NCBI GenBank assembly: GCA_015200345.1
Contig: CP054187.1
Span: forward strand, 1,782,470 to 1,846,469
Direction: 5' to 3'
DNA: 64,000 nucleotides
From: Planctomycetia bacterium
GTDB lineage: Bacteria > Planctomycetota > Phycisphaerae > UBA1845 > UTPLA1
The position numbers and the translations under genes are program-made. The notes below the pieces were generated by a model. That model was given only the letters and a program-made list of their open reading frames with translations. It did no database searches and was not told the origin of the DNA. Shown here one piece after another: positions 34,449 through 42,265 of the stretch. Each line of letters begins with the position of its first letter. Positions within the stretch are counted from its first letter, which is position 1.

Positions 34449-35636
34449 CTATGGACCGTCCTTGCGTTTCGTCAGCCGATCGAGCACCGAGCGATCCGGT
34501 TTGGATTCGCCGGCTGGGCTGGGCCGTGGTGCCGGCTCGACCGGCGTCATTTGGGGTTTGGCCTTGCCCGTCAATCCTGCCAGCACGTCCGCTCGCGGCA
34601 CGGGCGCGGCCTCGACCGGTTCGGTTGTCACGCGCGGTCCGCCGTCGGCTGGCACCGCGCGGCCCGCCTGCACCAGCGATTCCACCAATGCCGCGCCGCG
34701 CTTCTTCTCGGCCGACAGGAAACCCGCCACGCCCGTCGACACTTCCGCGCCGCTGGTCTGCAACTGATCCCGCTGCGCCTGGCCCACGACGCGCAGAAAA
34801 AACGCCTCCAGCCGATCCGTCGGGTGTTCAACCGCCATCACTTCGCTGCCGGCGGCTGCCACCACCTTACGGATCTGTTCGATTGTCTTCTCATCCAACT
34901 GGCGCGCGACGATCTGCGTCACCTCACGGCGCTCCAGCAATTCATTCACCGGTCCCAGCGCGCGCCGCCTGCCGCCGTACATGATGCATACCCGATCGCA
35001 CACGTCCTCCACGTCCGCCAGCAGGTGGCTGCACAGCAGGACGGTCTTGCCGTGCTCGGCCAGCGCCTTGATGACGTCCTTGATCTGGCTCGTGCCGACC
35101 GGATCCAGCCCGGTCGTCGGCTCGTCAAGAATCAGAAGGTCGGGATCGTTGATGAGCGCCTGGGCCAGGCCGATCCGCCTTGCCATGCCCTTGGAATACG
35201 TGCCGACCGTCCGCCGTCCCGCGCGGCGCAACCCGACCATCTCGATCAACTGCTCGGTGCGCCGCCGCCGCTCGTGTCGATCCAGCTTGAACAGCCGCCC
35301 GTAGTAATCCAGCGTCTCGTACGCGTTGAGGAAGCGGTACAGGTACGATTCCTCGGGCATGAAACCGATGCGGGACTTCACCGCCGTATCCGTCGGCGGC
35401 CGGCCGAAGACGCGGGCCGCGCCGGTCGTGGGATACAACAGGCCCAGCAGCATCTTGATGGTTGTCGATTTTCCGGAGCCGTTCGGCCCCAGCAGCCCGA
35501 ACACTTCGCCCGGCTGAATTTCGAGGTCCAGATGGTCGACGGCCAGCACCTTGTCCCGCCCCCAGAAGTCCTGAAAGACCTTGGTCAGCGACAGGCACTG
35601 AACGACGGGCGGCGCGGTAGACGAGGAATGGCTCAT
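34449..35636 (-). CDS. ABC transporter ATP-binding protein
   Basis: All ATPase motifs are present: Walker A GPNGSGKSTT (about 51-60), Q-loop GFMPEESYLYRFLN, signature YSKGMARRIGLAQAL, Walker B LLILDEPTTGLDP and the H-loop VLLCSHLLADVED. It belongs to the ABC-2 exporter (DrrA/GldA) class. A tail of about 100 residues after 290 is unconserved and Pro/Ala-rich (ADVLAGLTGKAKPQMTPVE). The start overlaps the stop of the HflK-like gene by 4 nt, so it is translationally coupled. It drives the permease encoded downstream. Confidence 0.9.
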   Translation of the reverse strand: MSHSSSTAPPVVQCLSLTKVFQDFWGRDKVLAVDHLDLEIQPGEVFGLLGPNGSGKSTTIKMLLGLLYPTTGAARVFGRPPTDTAVKSRIGFMPEESYLYRFLNAYETLDYYGRLFKLDRHERRRRTEQLIEMVGLRRAGRRTVGTYSKGMARRIGLAQALINDPDLLILDEPTTGLDPVGTSQIKDVIKALAEHGKTVLLCSHLLADVEDVCDRVCIMYGGRRRALGPVNELLERREVTQIVARQLDEKTIEQIRKVVAAAGSEVMAVEHPTDRLEAFFLRVVGQAQRDQLQTSGAEVSTGVAGFLSAEKKRGAALVESLVQAGRAVPADGGPRVTTEPVEAAPVPRADVLAGLTGKAKPQMTPVEPAPRPSPAGESKPDRSVLDRLTKRKDGP

Positions 35637-37066
35637 TGGATCAACTTGGGCACTTCAAACGGCTTGGCCGTTTCCTGGCCGGGCTTCTTCTTTTCTTCTG
35701 GCTTCTGGAGCGGCGGCCGCGCGATCTGCAACCAGAACCGGTCGCCCGTTCGCGGCACGAACGTCTTGAGGATCTTCTCATTGTTCATCGCCGCCGCGAA
35801 CGTCTCGTCGTACATGCGTGACATGAAAATGTCCGGGTTGCGGAGATACTCCGGCAGCAAGGCCATGAACTGATTGAACTCGCCCTCGGCCTCTTTCACG
35901 ATCTGATCGCGCCGCACCTCGGCGTTGCGGATGATCTCCTGCACCTGCCCGCTGGACGCGTGCAGCAATTGCTCGGTTTTCGATTGCAGCGATGCCAGCT
36001 CCGACTTCAGCGCGCCGGACTCCGCCGCGCCCGCGGAGGACAGCTTCAGCATCAACTCAAACTCCGCGTTCACCTGATCCGCCAGCGCCGCGTATTGCGG
36101 TCCGGCCGTCTGGAACAACTTCGACTGCGCCTCGGCCTCGGCCTTCTTGATCGCCACGGCCATCTGCGACTGCGCCGAGAGCACCTGATCAAAAACTTCC
36201 TGCGTCTGACGCGGCGGGAGAATCGCCTCGACCGTGCTGGTCTTGGGCGCGAGCACGCCGGTCGCCGGATCGAGCGTCAACCCCAGCGGCAGCCCGGCCT
36301 GCTCGAACTCGCGGAACTTGCCCAGCAACCGCAGCGCGACGGCCTCGAGAAACTCGTTCTGCTTTGTGCCGCGGATGTCCAGCGCGCCGCGCTGCGCCGC
36401 CGTCTCAATCACGGCATCGCGCACGAGGCTCGTGAGCAGCGTGTACTCCGGATACAGCCGATAGGGGTAAGACCGCACGTCGGCCGTCGGATCGGGCGCG
36501 GGCTTGATGTTCGTCAGGTAGGCGACCGCGTCGGCGACCTTGTACTTGATGGTCAGCGAGGCATGAAGAATGTTCACGTCGCCGGTGATGAGGTAATCGT
36601 CTCGCTCCGGGCTAAGCGTGCCGTACTTGTAGCCCTTGATGCCGCCGGTCTTTTCGTCGTCCGACAACTGGAACATGAACTCGACCGGCAACTCACGCTC
36701 GTTCACGGCGACCGTCTCAAAACGCTCGAACGGGTACGGCCAGGACCAGTGCCACCCTGGCGGCAGCACGGGATCCTGGCTCATGTCGTCCTTCGACGCG
36801 CCGACGATCCGACCGTAGCGCAGCTTCACGCCGACTTCGTTCGGCTGCACCGTCGAAAAGCCGCTTAGAAAGTAAACCACCACCAGCACGAACATGAGCA
36901 GCTTCAGAATGCTGAAGCTCTTGCGCAACGCGTCGGCCAGCGACTGATTCGCCAGGTCGAGATCGCCATCCGGCAGCACCTTCAACGGGCCGTATCCTCC
37001 CGCGGTGCCCACGCCGTGATCGTGCCCAGGTGAAGGATCGTGATGTCCACCGGGTCCGCTGCTCAT
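35633..37066 (-). CDS. hflK: HflK-like SPFH/prohibitin-domain membrane protein
   Basis: One transmembrane helix (SILKLLMFVLVVVYFLSGF) after a His/Gly-rich cytoplasmic tail of about 50 residues (GGHHDPSPGHDHGVG) leads into an SPFH domain (FSTVQPNEVGVKLRYGRIVG, LPPGWHWSWPYPFE). The following coiled-coil is Ala/Gln/Glu-rich (QSQMAVAIKKAEAEAQSK). HflK with HflC forms a cage that controls the FtsH protease in other bacteria. Stop overlaps the next gene; the start overlaps the stop of hflC by 4 nt. The protein is 477 residues, longer than E. coli HflK (419). Confidence 0.85.
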   Translation of the reverse strand: MSSGPGGHHDPSPGHDHGVGTAGGYGPLKVLPDGDLDLANQSLADALRKSFSILKLLMFVLVVVYFLSGFSTVQPNEVGVKLRYGRIVGASKDDMSQDPVLPPGWHWSWPYPFERFETVAVNERELPVEFMFQLSDDEKTGGIKGYKYGTLSPERDDYLITGDVNILHASLTIKYKVADAVAYLTNIKPAPDPTADVRSYPYRLYPEYTLLTSLVRDAVIETAAQRGALDIRGTKQNEFLEAVALRLLGKFREFEQAGLPLGLTLDPATGVLAPKTSTVEAILPPRQTQEVFDQVLSAQSQMAVAIKKAEAEAQSKLFQTAGPQYAALADQVNAEFELMLKLSSAGAAESGALKSELASLQSKTEQLLHASSGQVQEIIRNAEVRRDQIVKEAEGEFNQFMALLPEYLRNPDIFMSRMYDETFAAAMNNEKILKTFVPRTGDRFWLQIARPPLQKPEEKKKPGQETAKPFEVPKLIQ

Positions 37067-38076
37067 GGGCGATGCCTCGGCTTCTCAATGGGCGGTTTGT
37101 CTCCGGACGGATGACTCAGCGCCGCCCGGGTTGGTTCCTCCATGTTCACCGCGCCGACCTGGTTCGATCCGATTGAGCCGCGAACCGCCTTGGTCGCGTC
37201 GCGCAACAACTTGAACAACTCGATCACGTCGGCATCGAGCACCAGCGTCGTCTGGCCGGCCAGCACTTTCAGCAGCGTCTCGCGCTTCTTGAGAAAATCG
37301 CTCAACGCGCGGTTCTTGTCGAACTCCTTGTAGTACTTCGCCGCTTCGGCCTCGCCTTTGCCCTCGATCGACTTCGCATAGGCCGACGCACGGGCCAGGA
37401 TCTTGTTGGAGATTTCCTCGGCCGTCACGCGAATCTCCCGCGCCTTCGCGTCGCCCTCGGCCGACAGCTCCTTGATCGTCTTGGTCCGGTCTTCCTTCAT
37501 GCGGTTGAAGACTTCGCCCGTCACCGATTCCGGGATGCCCAGCCGCTTGATGCCGACGCTCACCACCTCGATGCCGTAATTGTCTCGCGCCGGCTGGCGG
37601 ATGCCTTCGAGAAACTCCTTCTCAATCTGCGCGAACTTCATCTCCTCGGGATTCACGTTCACAAGATGGCTCAACGGATGCCCGCGCAACACGATCGACA
37701 CCCGGTTCTCCAGCATGTCGCGAATCTTCACGCCGGCCGTGTCCTCGCGGCCCACCGCCTTGAGAAACTGCTTGCCGTCGCGGATTCGCCAGGTCGCGTA
37801 GGCCGTCAGCACGACCGTCTTCTGATCCTCGGTGCCGATCTGCCGGAACTCGGTCTCGAAGCTGCGCAGCCGCGTGTCGTAGCGATGCACCGCCTCGATC
37901 GGCCACGGCAACTTGAAGTGCAACCCGGCCTGTTCGGCGGGAATCACCTCCTTGATCTGATCGAATCGCGTGACGACGGCCGTCTCGGTGAAGCGCACCT
38001 GAAACGCGCACATCATCAGGCAGACAACGGCCAACAGAATCGCCGCAACAAAGAGGGTGGATACTTTCGGTGACAT
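37063..38076 (-). CDS. hflC: HflC-like SPFH/prohibitin-domain membrane protein
   Basis: A signal-anchor helix (TLFVAAILLAVVCLMMCAF) is followed by the SPFH domain (VRFTETAVVTRFDQIKEVI, GLHFKLPWPIEAVHRYDTRL) and a typical HflC coiled-coil (NRMKEDRTKTIKELSAEGDAKAREIRVTAEE). The downstream alpha-helix AKSIEGKGEAEAAKYYKEF matches HflC. A 337-residue length is normal. It precedes hflK in the operon and probably pairs with it in a membrane cage. Gene order here is SPFH3-hflC-hflK-ABC, not hflK-hflC. HflC-type proteins normally regulate FtsH; no ftsH is in the window. Confidence 0.88.
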   Translation of the reverse strand: MSPKVSTLFVAAILLAVVCLMMCAFQVRFTETAVVTRFDQIKEVIPAEQAGLHFKLPWPIEAVHRYDTRLRSFETEFRQIGTEDQKTVVLTAYATWRIRDGKQFLKAVGREDTAGVKIRDMLENRVSIVLRGHPLSHLVNVNPEEMKFAQIEKEFLEGIRQPARDNYGIEVVSVGIKRLGIPESVTGEVFNRMKEDRTKTIKELSAEGDAKAREIRVTAEEISNKILARASAYAKSIEGKGEAEAAKYYKEFDKNRALSDFLKKRETLLKVLAGQTTLVLDADVIELFKLLRDATKAVRGSIGSNQVGAVNMEEPTRAALSHPSGDKPPIEKPRHRP

Positions 38077-38237
38077 AATTTGTTTCCAGCAGGGGTCGGA
38101 TCACGGATAGCCGTTAGCCAATCCAACTATCCCGCATCGGACCTTTCTCAACGTGCTTGGCGCCGCAGAATGGCGGGCCGTACCCACTCGACGACTACGA
38201 CGCTCCGTTTCAATTCCTTGACGCTTCGACGTTTCAC

Positions 38238-40316
38238 TCAATCCCCTTTCGCCTCGCTCGCAGCCAGCTCGGCGCCGAGCGCTTCGAATCCGACCGGCGG
38301 TTTGAGATCCAAATCGTACACCACCTTGTCCGGCTCATCGAGAAGAATCACGTACTTCCGAATGTCTTTCAGCCCTTCTTCAAGCATGCGCAGATACGAA
38401 CGCAGCATGTAGGTATAAGGCGACGACTCGTACGCGGCCAGGTGCAACCGGTAGAACTCCGCATCCGACTTTTCACGAAAAACGCGATTCATCGTCTTCA
38501 TCTGGGCCATGGCCACGACTTCGCGCGCCGTGCCGCCCGATTCCTCGCGCAGCATGCGCTCCACTTGTTCCGTGGCCGATGCCGTCGACGCGCCGTTCTC
38601 ATGCCGTGCCGAGTCCTCCAACCGGATTGCGTCGTAAATCTTCTGCCACGTCGGACCAGCTGCCAGCATCTTCGTCGCCGCCGCCTCGCCCTCGGCCTTG
38701 CGAATCGTCGACTCACGCTTTTCATACGCCGTGACGACTTCTTCGTACGTCTTGGCCACGTCCTGATCCGGCGGCGGATGCACCCCGCCGATTCCGACGT
38801 AGACAATTTGAACACCCAGTCCTTCACCGTCGTCGCCCGCCTGATCGCAGGCCCGTTGCAACCCCTCATGCAAATGCGCCGCCGCGTCCAGGCCGCCCTT
38901 GCCAAGCAAATCCAGGATGTCCGCGCCGGCCGCGTACCGCGTCAGTTCTCGAAACGCCAGCGATTCCAGAATCTTGGCGACGTCTTTGGACTGCGCGTGA
39001 AACCGAATGACCTCCGCGTCGGCGTCCTTCACGCGCCACTGAACCGGCATGTTCATGCTGACAAGATTGATCGGCGTCTTCGACGCGGCCGAGGCCGCCC
39101 GATCCGCCACCAGCAGTTGATACTCCTTCTTGTAGTGCTTCTTGGTCCAGAGAATCGGAAGACCCGCCAGACGCTTCTCCGTCTCCGCGTCCTTCTCATA
39201 TCCGATTTCCAGGCGTTGCACGCGCTCCACCGGGATCAGCGTCGCGCGATCCAGCGGCCACGGCCACGTCAGATGAACGCCCGGTTTCGCCGTCGTCGTC
39301 GGTCGGCGACCCAATCGCTCAATCACCGCCTGATGCCCCGGCGGCACCACGACGATGCACGTCACCGCCATAATGACCGCCGCCTGCACCAGCAGCAGCG
39401 GAACCACGACGCGGCCCATCAACTTGTAGAACCACGTCTCGCTGACCTTGAAGCCGAACTGGTAGTCAATCGTGCGCGAGATGTTGCGCAAAATACCGCC
39501 CGGCTCGCTGAACATCCCCAGGAACCGGCTGTCGTAGAACGGCCGCTGCTCCTGGCCCGGTGTTCGCGGGCGATAGAAGTCCAGCACAAAGTTCAATACC
39601 GTCTCGCAGGCGAGCAGGACAAGCAGAACGCCGATCCCCATGCCGACCCAGTAGTCGGCCGTCTCGACGCCGGTGAGATTGACCAGAATGCCGATCGACG
39701 CCGCGAAGCAAACGACGCACGCGCCGAACATGAAGTTGCCGCCGGCGCGAAGGTGTGAATAACCCGCCAGCCGGCTCATGCCCAGGGCATACCGGCTCAT
39801 CATGAAGAAGACAAACGCAAGACCGCCGGTGAAGAAGATCAGCACGCGGTCATTGATGATTGGTCCGCCGACGTTGCCCGCGATCGGTGGAAACTGAAAC
39901 CGCCAGGGGAAGATGAGCAGCGCCGCCGCCACGTGAGCCGCAGCGCCGATCAGGGCCAGCGTCGGCACGAGATAACGCTCGATGGAACGAAGCCGCCGAC
40001 CCATCGCCAGCTTCTCCATCTGGTCGGCGTCTTCGTCGTCGAAGATCGTCTGGGCGCCGCCGAGCTTCTCGCGCCGCTGGCGCTCCAACTCGGCCAGTTC
40101 GAGCTTTTCCTCCTCAAGCAGCCGTTGTTGATGAACCTGAATCCAACAGAGAATCCATACTCCGATCGTGCAAAAAACCTGGAAGCCCGCCGCCCACACG
40201 GTGATGGAACTGCCGCGCGTCCACACCCCCAGGATGCCCAAAACCACCGACGCCACCAGCGCCAGCAACGCCCCGAGCAGGGCGACCGTCTCTCCGCGTC
40301 GATCTATCGATTGCAT
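38238..40316 (-). CDS. Polytopic SPFH-domain protein, third HflK-type homologue
   Basis: The first 310 residues carry about six hydrophobic helices: VALLGALLALVASVVLGILG, VFCTIGVWILCWIQV, then YLVPTLALIGAAAHVAAALLI and others, separated by a charged coiled-coil (LEEEKLELAELERQRREK). Another helix (VPLLLVQAAVIMAVTCIVVV) opens an SPFH domain: PPGHQAVIERLGRRPTTTAKPGVHLTWPWPLD and then the HflK-like coiled-coil (EEVVTAYEKRESTIRKAEGEAAATK). At 692 residues it is larger than ordinary HflK. It starts the six-gene operon. The combination of a polytopic membrane part with SPFH is unusual; role unknown. Confidence 0.82.
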   Translation of the reverse strand: MQSIDRRGETVALLGALLALVASVVLGILGVWTRGSSITVWAAGFQVFCTIGVWILCWIQVHQQRLLEEEKLELAELERQRREKLGGAQTIFDDEDADQMEKLAMGRRLRSIERYLVPTLALIGAAAHVAAALLIFPWRFQFPPIAGNVGGPIINDRVLIFFTGGLAFVFFMMSRYALGMSRLAGYSHLRAGGNFMFGACVVCFAASIGILVNLTGVETADYWVGMGIGVLLVLLACETVLNFVLDFYRPRTPGQEQRPFYDSRFLGMFSEPGGILRNISRTIDYQFGFKVSETWFYKLMGRVVVPLLLVQAAVIMAVTCIVVVPPGHQAVIERLGRRPTTTAKPGVHLTWPWPLDRATLIPVERVQRLEIGYEKDAETEKRLAGLPILWTKKHYKKEYQLLVADRAASAASKTPINLVSMNMPVQWRVKDADAEVIRFHAQSKDVAKILESLAFRELTRYAAGADILDLLGKGGLDAAAHLHEGLQRACDQAGDDGEGLGVQIVYVGIGGVHPPPDQDVAKTYEEVVTAYEKRESTIRKAEGEAAATKMLAAGPTWQKIYDAIRLEDSARHENGASTASATEQVERMLREESGGTAREVVAMAQMKTMNRVFREKSDAEFYRLHLAAYESSPYTYMLRSYLRMLEEGLKDIRKYVILLDEPDKVVYDLDLKPPVGFEALGAELAASEAKGD

Positions 40317-40328
40317 GAACGTGATCCG

Positions 40329-40490
40329 TTAAAGGCGCTCGGCGGTGTGGTGATGCGTCTGGTCCAGGATCCGCCGGGACGAAAATCGCACGCTCCGGAC
40401 GGCTTCGGCCGGGGTCGTTTCCTTGTTCAGCACTTTCAGCCGACGGACCGGCCCTTTCACCAGCCGGCTTTTGCGTGAAGCAACAGGCAT
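40329..40490 (-). CDS. Small basic protein (53 aa) at head of SPFH operon
   Basis: ATG at 40490 and TAA at 40329 give MPVASRKSRLVKGPVRRLKV and a C-terminal RILDQTHHHTAERL. It ends 12 nt before the polytopic SPFH gene in the same direction, and its third codon positions are mostly G or C, as in the neighbours. There is no clear ribosome site, and no family was recognised. It could be a short leader protein or a chance ORF. Confidence 0.35.
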   Translation of the reverse strand: MPVASRKSRLVKGPVRRLKVLNKETTPAEAVRSVRFSSRRILDQTHHHTAERL

Positions 40491-40906
40491 ATCATGCTTA
40501 AGACGCCACGGGTCGCCGCTACGCCGGTTTCGGTTTCAACTTCGCTTCGCGTTGTCAAGGCTCGCTATTGTAGGGGCCACACGCCGCATGCCAAGTCGGA
40601 CGGAAGCAGTAAGCGAGGAGGCATGAACTCATGTGCCATTCATTCAGTATGGTTCGGTGAGGTGCCCATTCTAAACCTGCTCCCTCTCATCCGTACCACC
40701 TTGCCCTGAAACTTCCCTATCATTTCACGAACCAAGCGGCATCTGCCACCGTCCTTGACCGTGCCGGCCAGCCAACGTATTTATGCAGGCCCAGAAACGA
40801 CTGCGGCCAACCAACAGCCATGGACCCCATCAATGGGTCCTTCGAAGAGTCGCCCGACGGCCTGCTCCATGAGGCCAAAGGCTCACCGCTCAAGGCAACC
40901 TGCTCA
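40491..40906. promoter_or_regulatory. Divergent intergenic region between SPFH operon and second permease
   Basis: About 416 nt without a convincing gene. Promoters for both directions should be here, but I see no clear sigma-70 pair. A very short plus-strand frame starting near 40623 with GAGGAGG directly before its ATG was noted but not annotated. Confidence 0.4.
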
Positions 40907-42106
40907 ATGATCCAACTCCTAGGCGTCGCCAAGAACTCCTACCTCCAGACCCTGCGACAGCCGGTCTATGGGATCATTGTGCTCGTCACGCTGGGGGGGC
41001 TGGCCATGGCACCGACCGTGACCGGTTGGACCCTCGACGATGACAACAAAATGCTGCGCGATCTGGGACTTTCTACGCTGCTCATCCAGGGTTTGTTCCT
41101 GGCATGTTTCGCCGCGTCGAGCGTCCTGAACACCGAAATCGACGACAAAACCGTCCTCTCCGTCGCCGCGAAGCCCATCGCACGATCCGTTTTTCTTTCC
41201 GGCAAGTTCTTCGGCGTCTTCGGTGCCATCGCCACCGCCCACTACCTCGCGGGACTGGTTCTCTACATGGTCATCCGTCACGGAGTGCTCCAAGCGGCCT
41301 ACGAAAAATCAGATCTGACCGTCATTTTCCTCGGGCTGATCCCGCTTGCGTCGATGCTTATCCTTGGGGCCGTTCTGAATTACCTGTTCGATTGGCGCTA
41401 CCTCCCCACCGTCATCACGCTCTTTCTGATCACCGGTTCTTTTTCCACTCTGGTTCTCCTCGCCATCGACCGCGACTGGAAAATTCAGGCTTACGAAGTC
41501 ACCCAGATCGTCGATCCGCTCCCGCCGGAGATCAGCGACCCCGCGATGCTGCGCGGCATCGTCGAGTTTCGACCTGATCCCGGACAGGCACACCTCACCG
41601 GCCACAAAGGGGTCATCGTTCGCAAATTGTGGAAAGGCCCGATAACCGAACAAGACCTTGAGTACCTGATGGGGCTTTCATCGAGCATCGTCTGGAAGAA
41701 CGACTGCCGATTTCTCGCCGACAAAGCCCGCGAGATGCAAGGCAGCGAGATCTTCAAATCCGCGATTCTTGTTCTCGGAGCGCTGGGACTGCTCACGGCG
41801 ATCGCGCTGGCTGCTTCGACGCGCCTGGGACTGATGTCAACGTTTCTGATCTGCCTCGCGGCTGTGGGAGTCGGGCTGACGGTCGATCACATCATCCGCC
41901 CCATAGCGGATTCCGGAGCAACGTGGGCGCGAATCGCCGCGAATGCCCTTCCGAACTTTCAGATGTTCTGGATGGTAGATGCTCTGGCGGATGATCGTGT
42001 GATCCCGTGGAGCTACGTCGGCGCGGCCATGGGCTACTGCGCCGTGTACTCACTGGGCCTGCTCCTGCTCGGTATCGCCCTGTTTGAGACCCGCGAGGTG
42101 GGGTAG
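40907..42106 (+). CDS. ABC-2 type permease-like membrane protein
   Basis: The ATG at 40907 starts MIQLLGVAKNSYLQTLRQPVYGI, which is the usual N-terminus of ABC-2 permeases; an in-frame ATG at 40820 is also possible. About six TMs are visible (PVYGIIVLVTLGGLAM, LLIQGLFLACFAASSVL, ILGALGLLTAIALAAS, and others). TEIDDKTVLSVAAKPIARSVFLSGKFFG resembles the permease of the minus-strand ABC operon (EIASRQIYSIVSKPIARWQIVMGKW), so the two are probably paralogues with a common partner. A soluble part of about 120 residues lies between TM4 and TM5. No ATPase gene follows, so it may use the ATPase at 34449-35636. Confidence 0.75.
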   Translation: MIQLLGVAKNSYLQTLRQPVYGIIVLVTLGGLAMAPTVTGWTLDDDNKMLRDLGLSTLLIQGLFLACFAASSVLNTEIDDKTVLSVAAKPIARSVFLSGKFFGVFGAIATAHYLAGLVLYMVIRHGVLQAAYEKSDLTVIFLGLIPLASMLILGAVLNYLFDWRYLPTVITLFLITGSFSTLVLLAIDRDWKIQAYEVTQIVDPLPPEISDPAMLRGIVEFRPDPGQAHLTGHKGVIVRKLWKGPITEQDLEYLMGLSSSIVWKNDCRFLADKAREMQGSEIFKSAILVLGALGLLTAIALAASTRLGLMSTFLICLAAVGVGLTVDHIIRPIADSGATWARIAANALPNFQMFWMVDALADDRVIPWSYVGAAMGYCAVYSLGLLLLGIALFETREVG

Positions 42107-42168
42107 GATAGACCGGAGAAACGTCAAAACGTCCAAAAGTCAAACAAAGGCACCCGGGGAAGGCGCAG

Positions 42169-42206
42169 GGTGGGCACTGCCCACCATTCGGACGCATGAT
42201 GCGTCC
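42169..42206. repeat. Pair of adjacent perfect palindromes
   Basis: GGTGGGCA-C-TGCCCACC (42169-42185) and GGACGCAT-G-ATGCGTCC (42190-42206), each 17 nt, separated by 4 nt, in the gap upstream of the metal ATPase. No T-run follows, so these do not form a standard terminator. They resemble mobile intergenic repeats. Confidence 0.65.
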
Positions 42207-42265
42207 CGAGCGCACCTTCAAATTGGCTCACAGCGAAACACTCACGGCTAAAGGTTCTGATTGAC

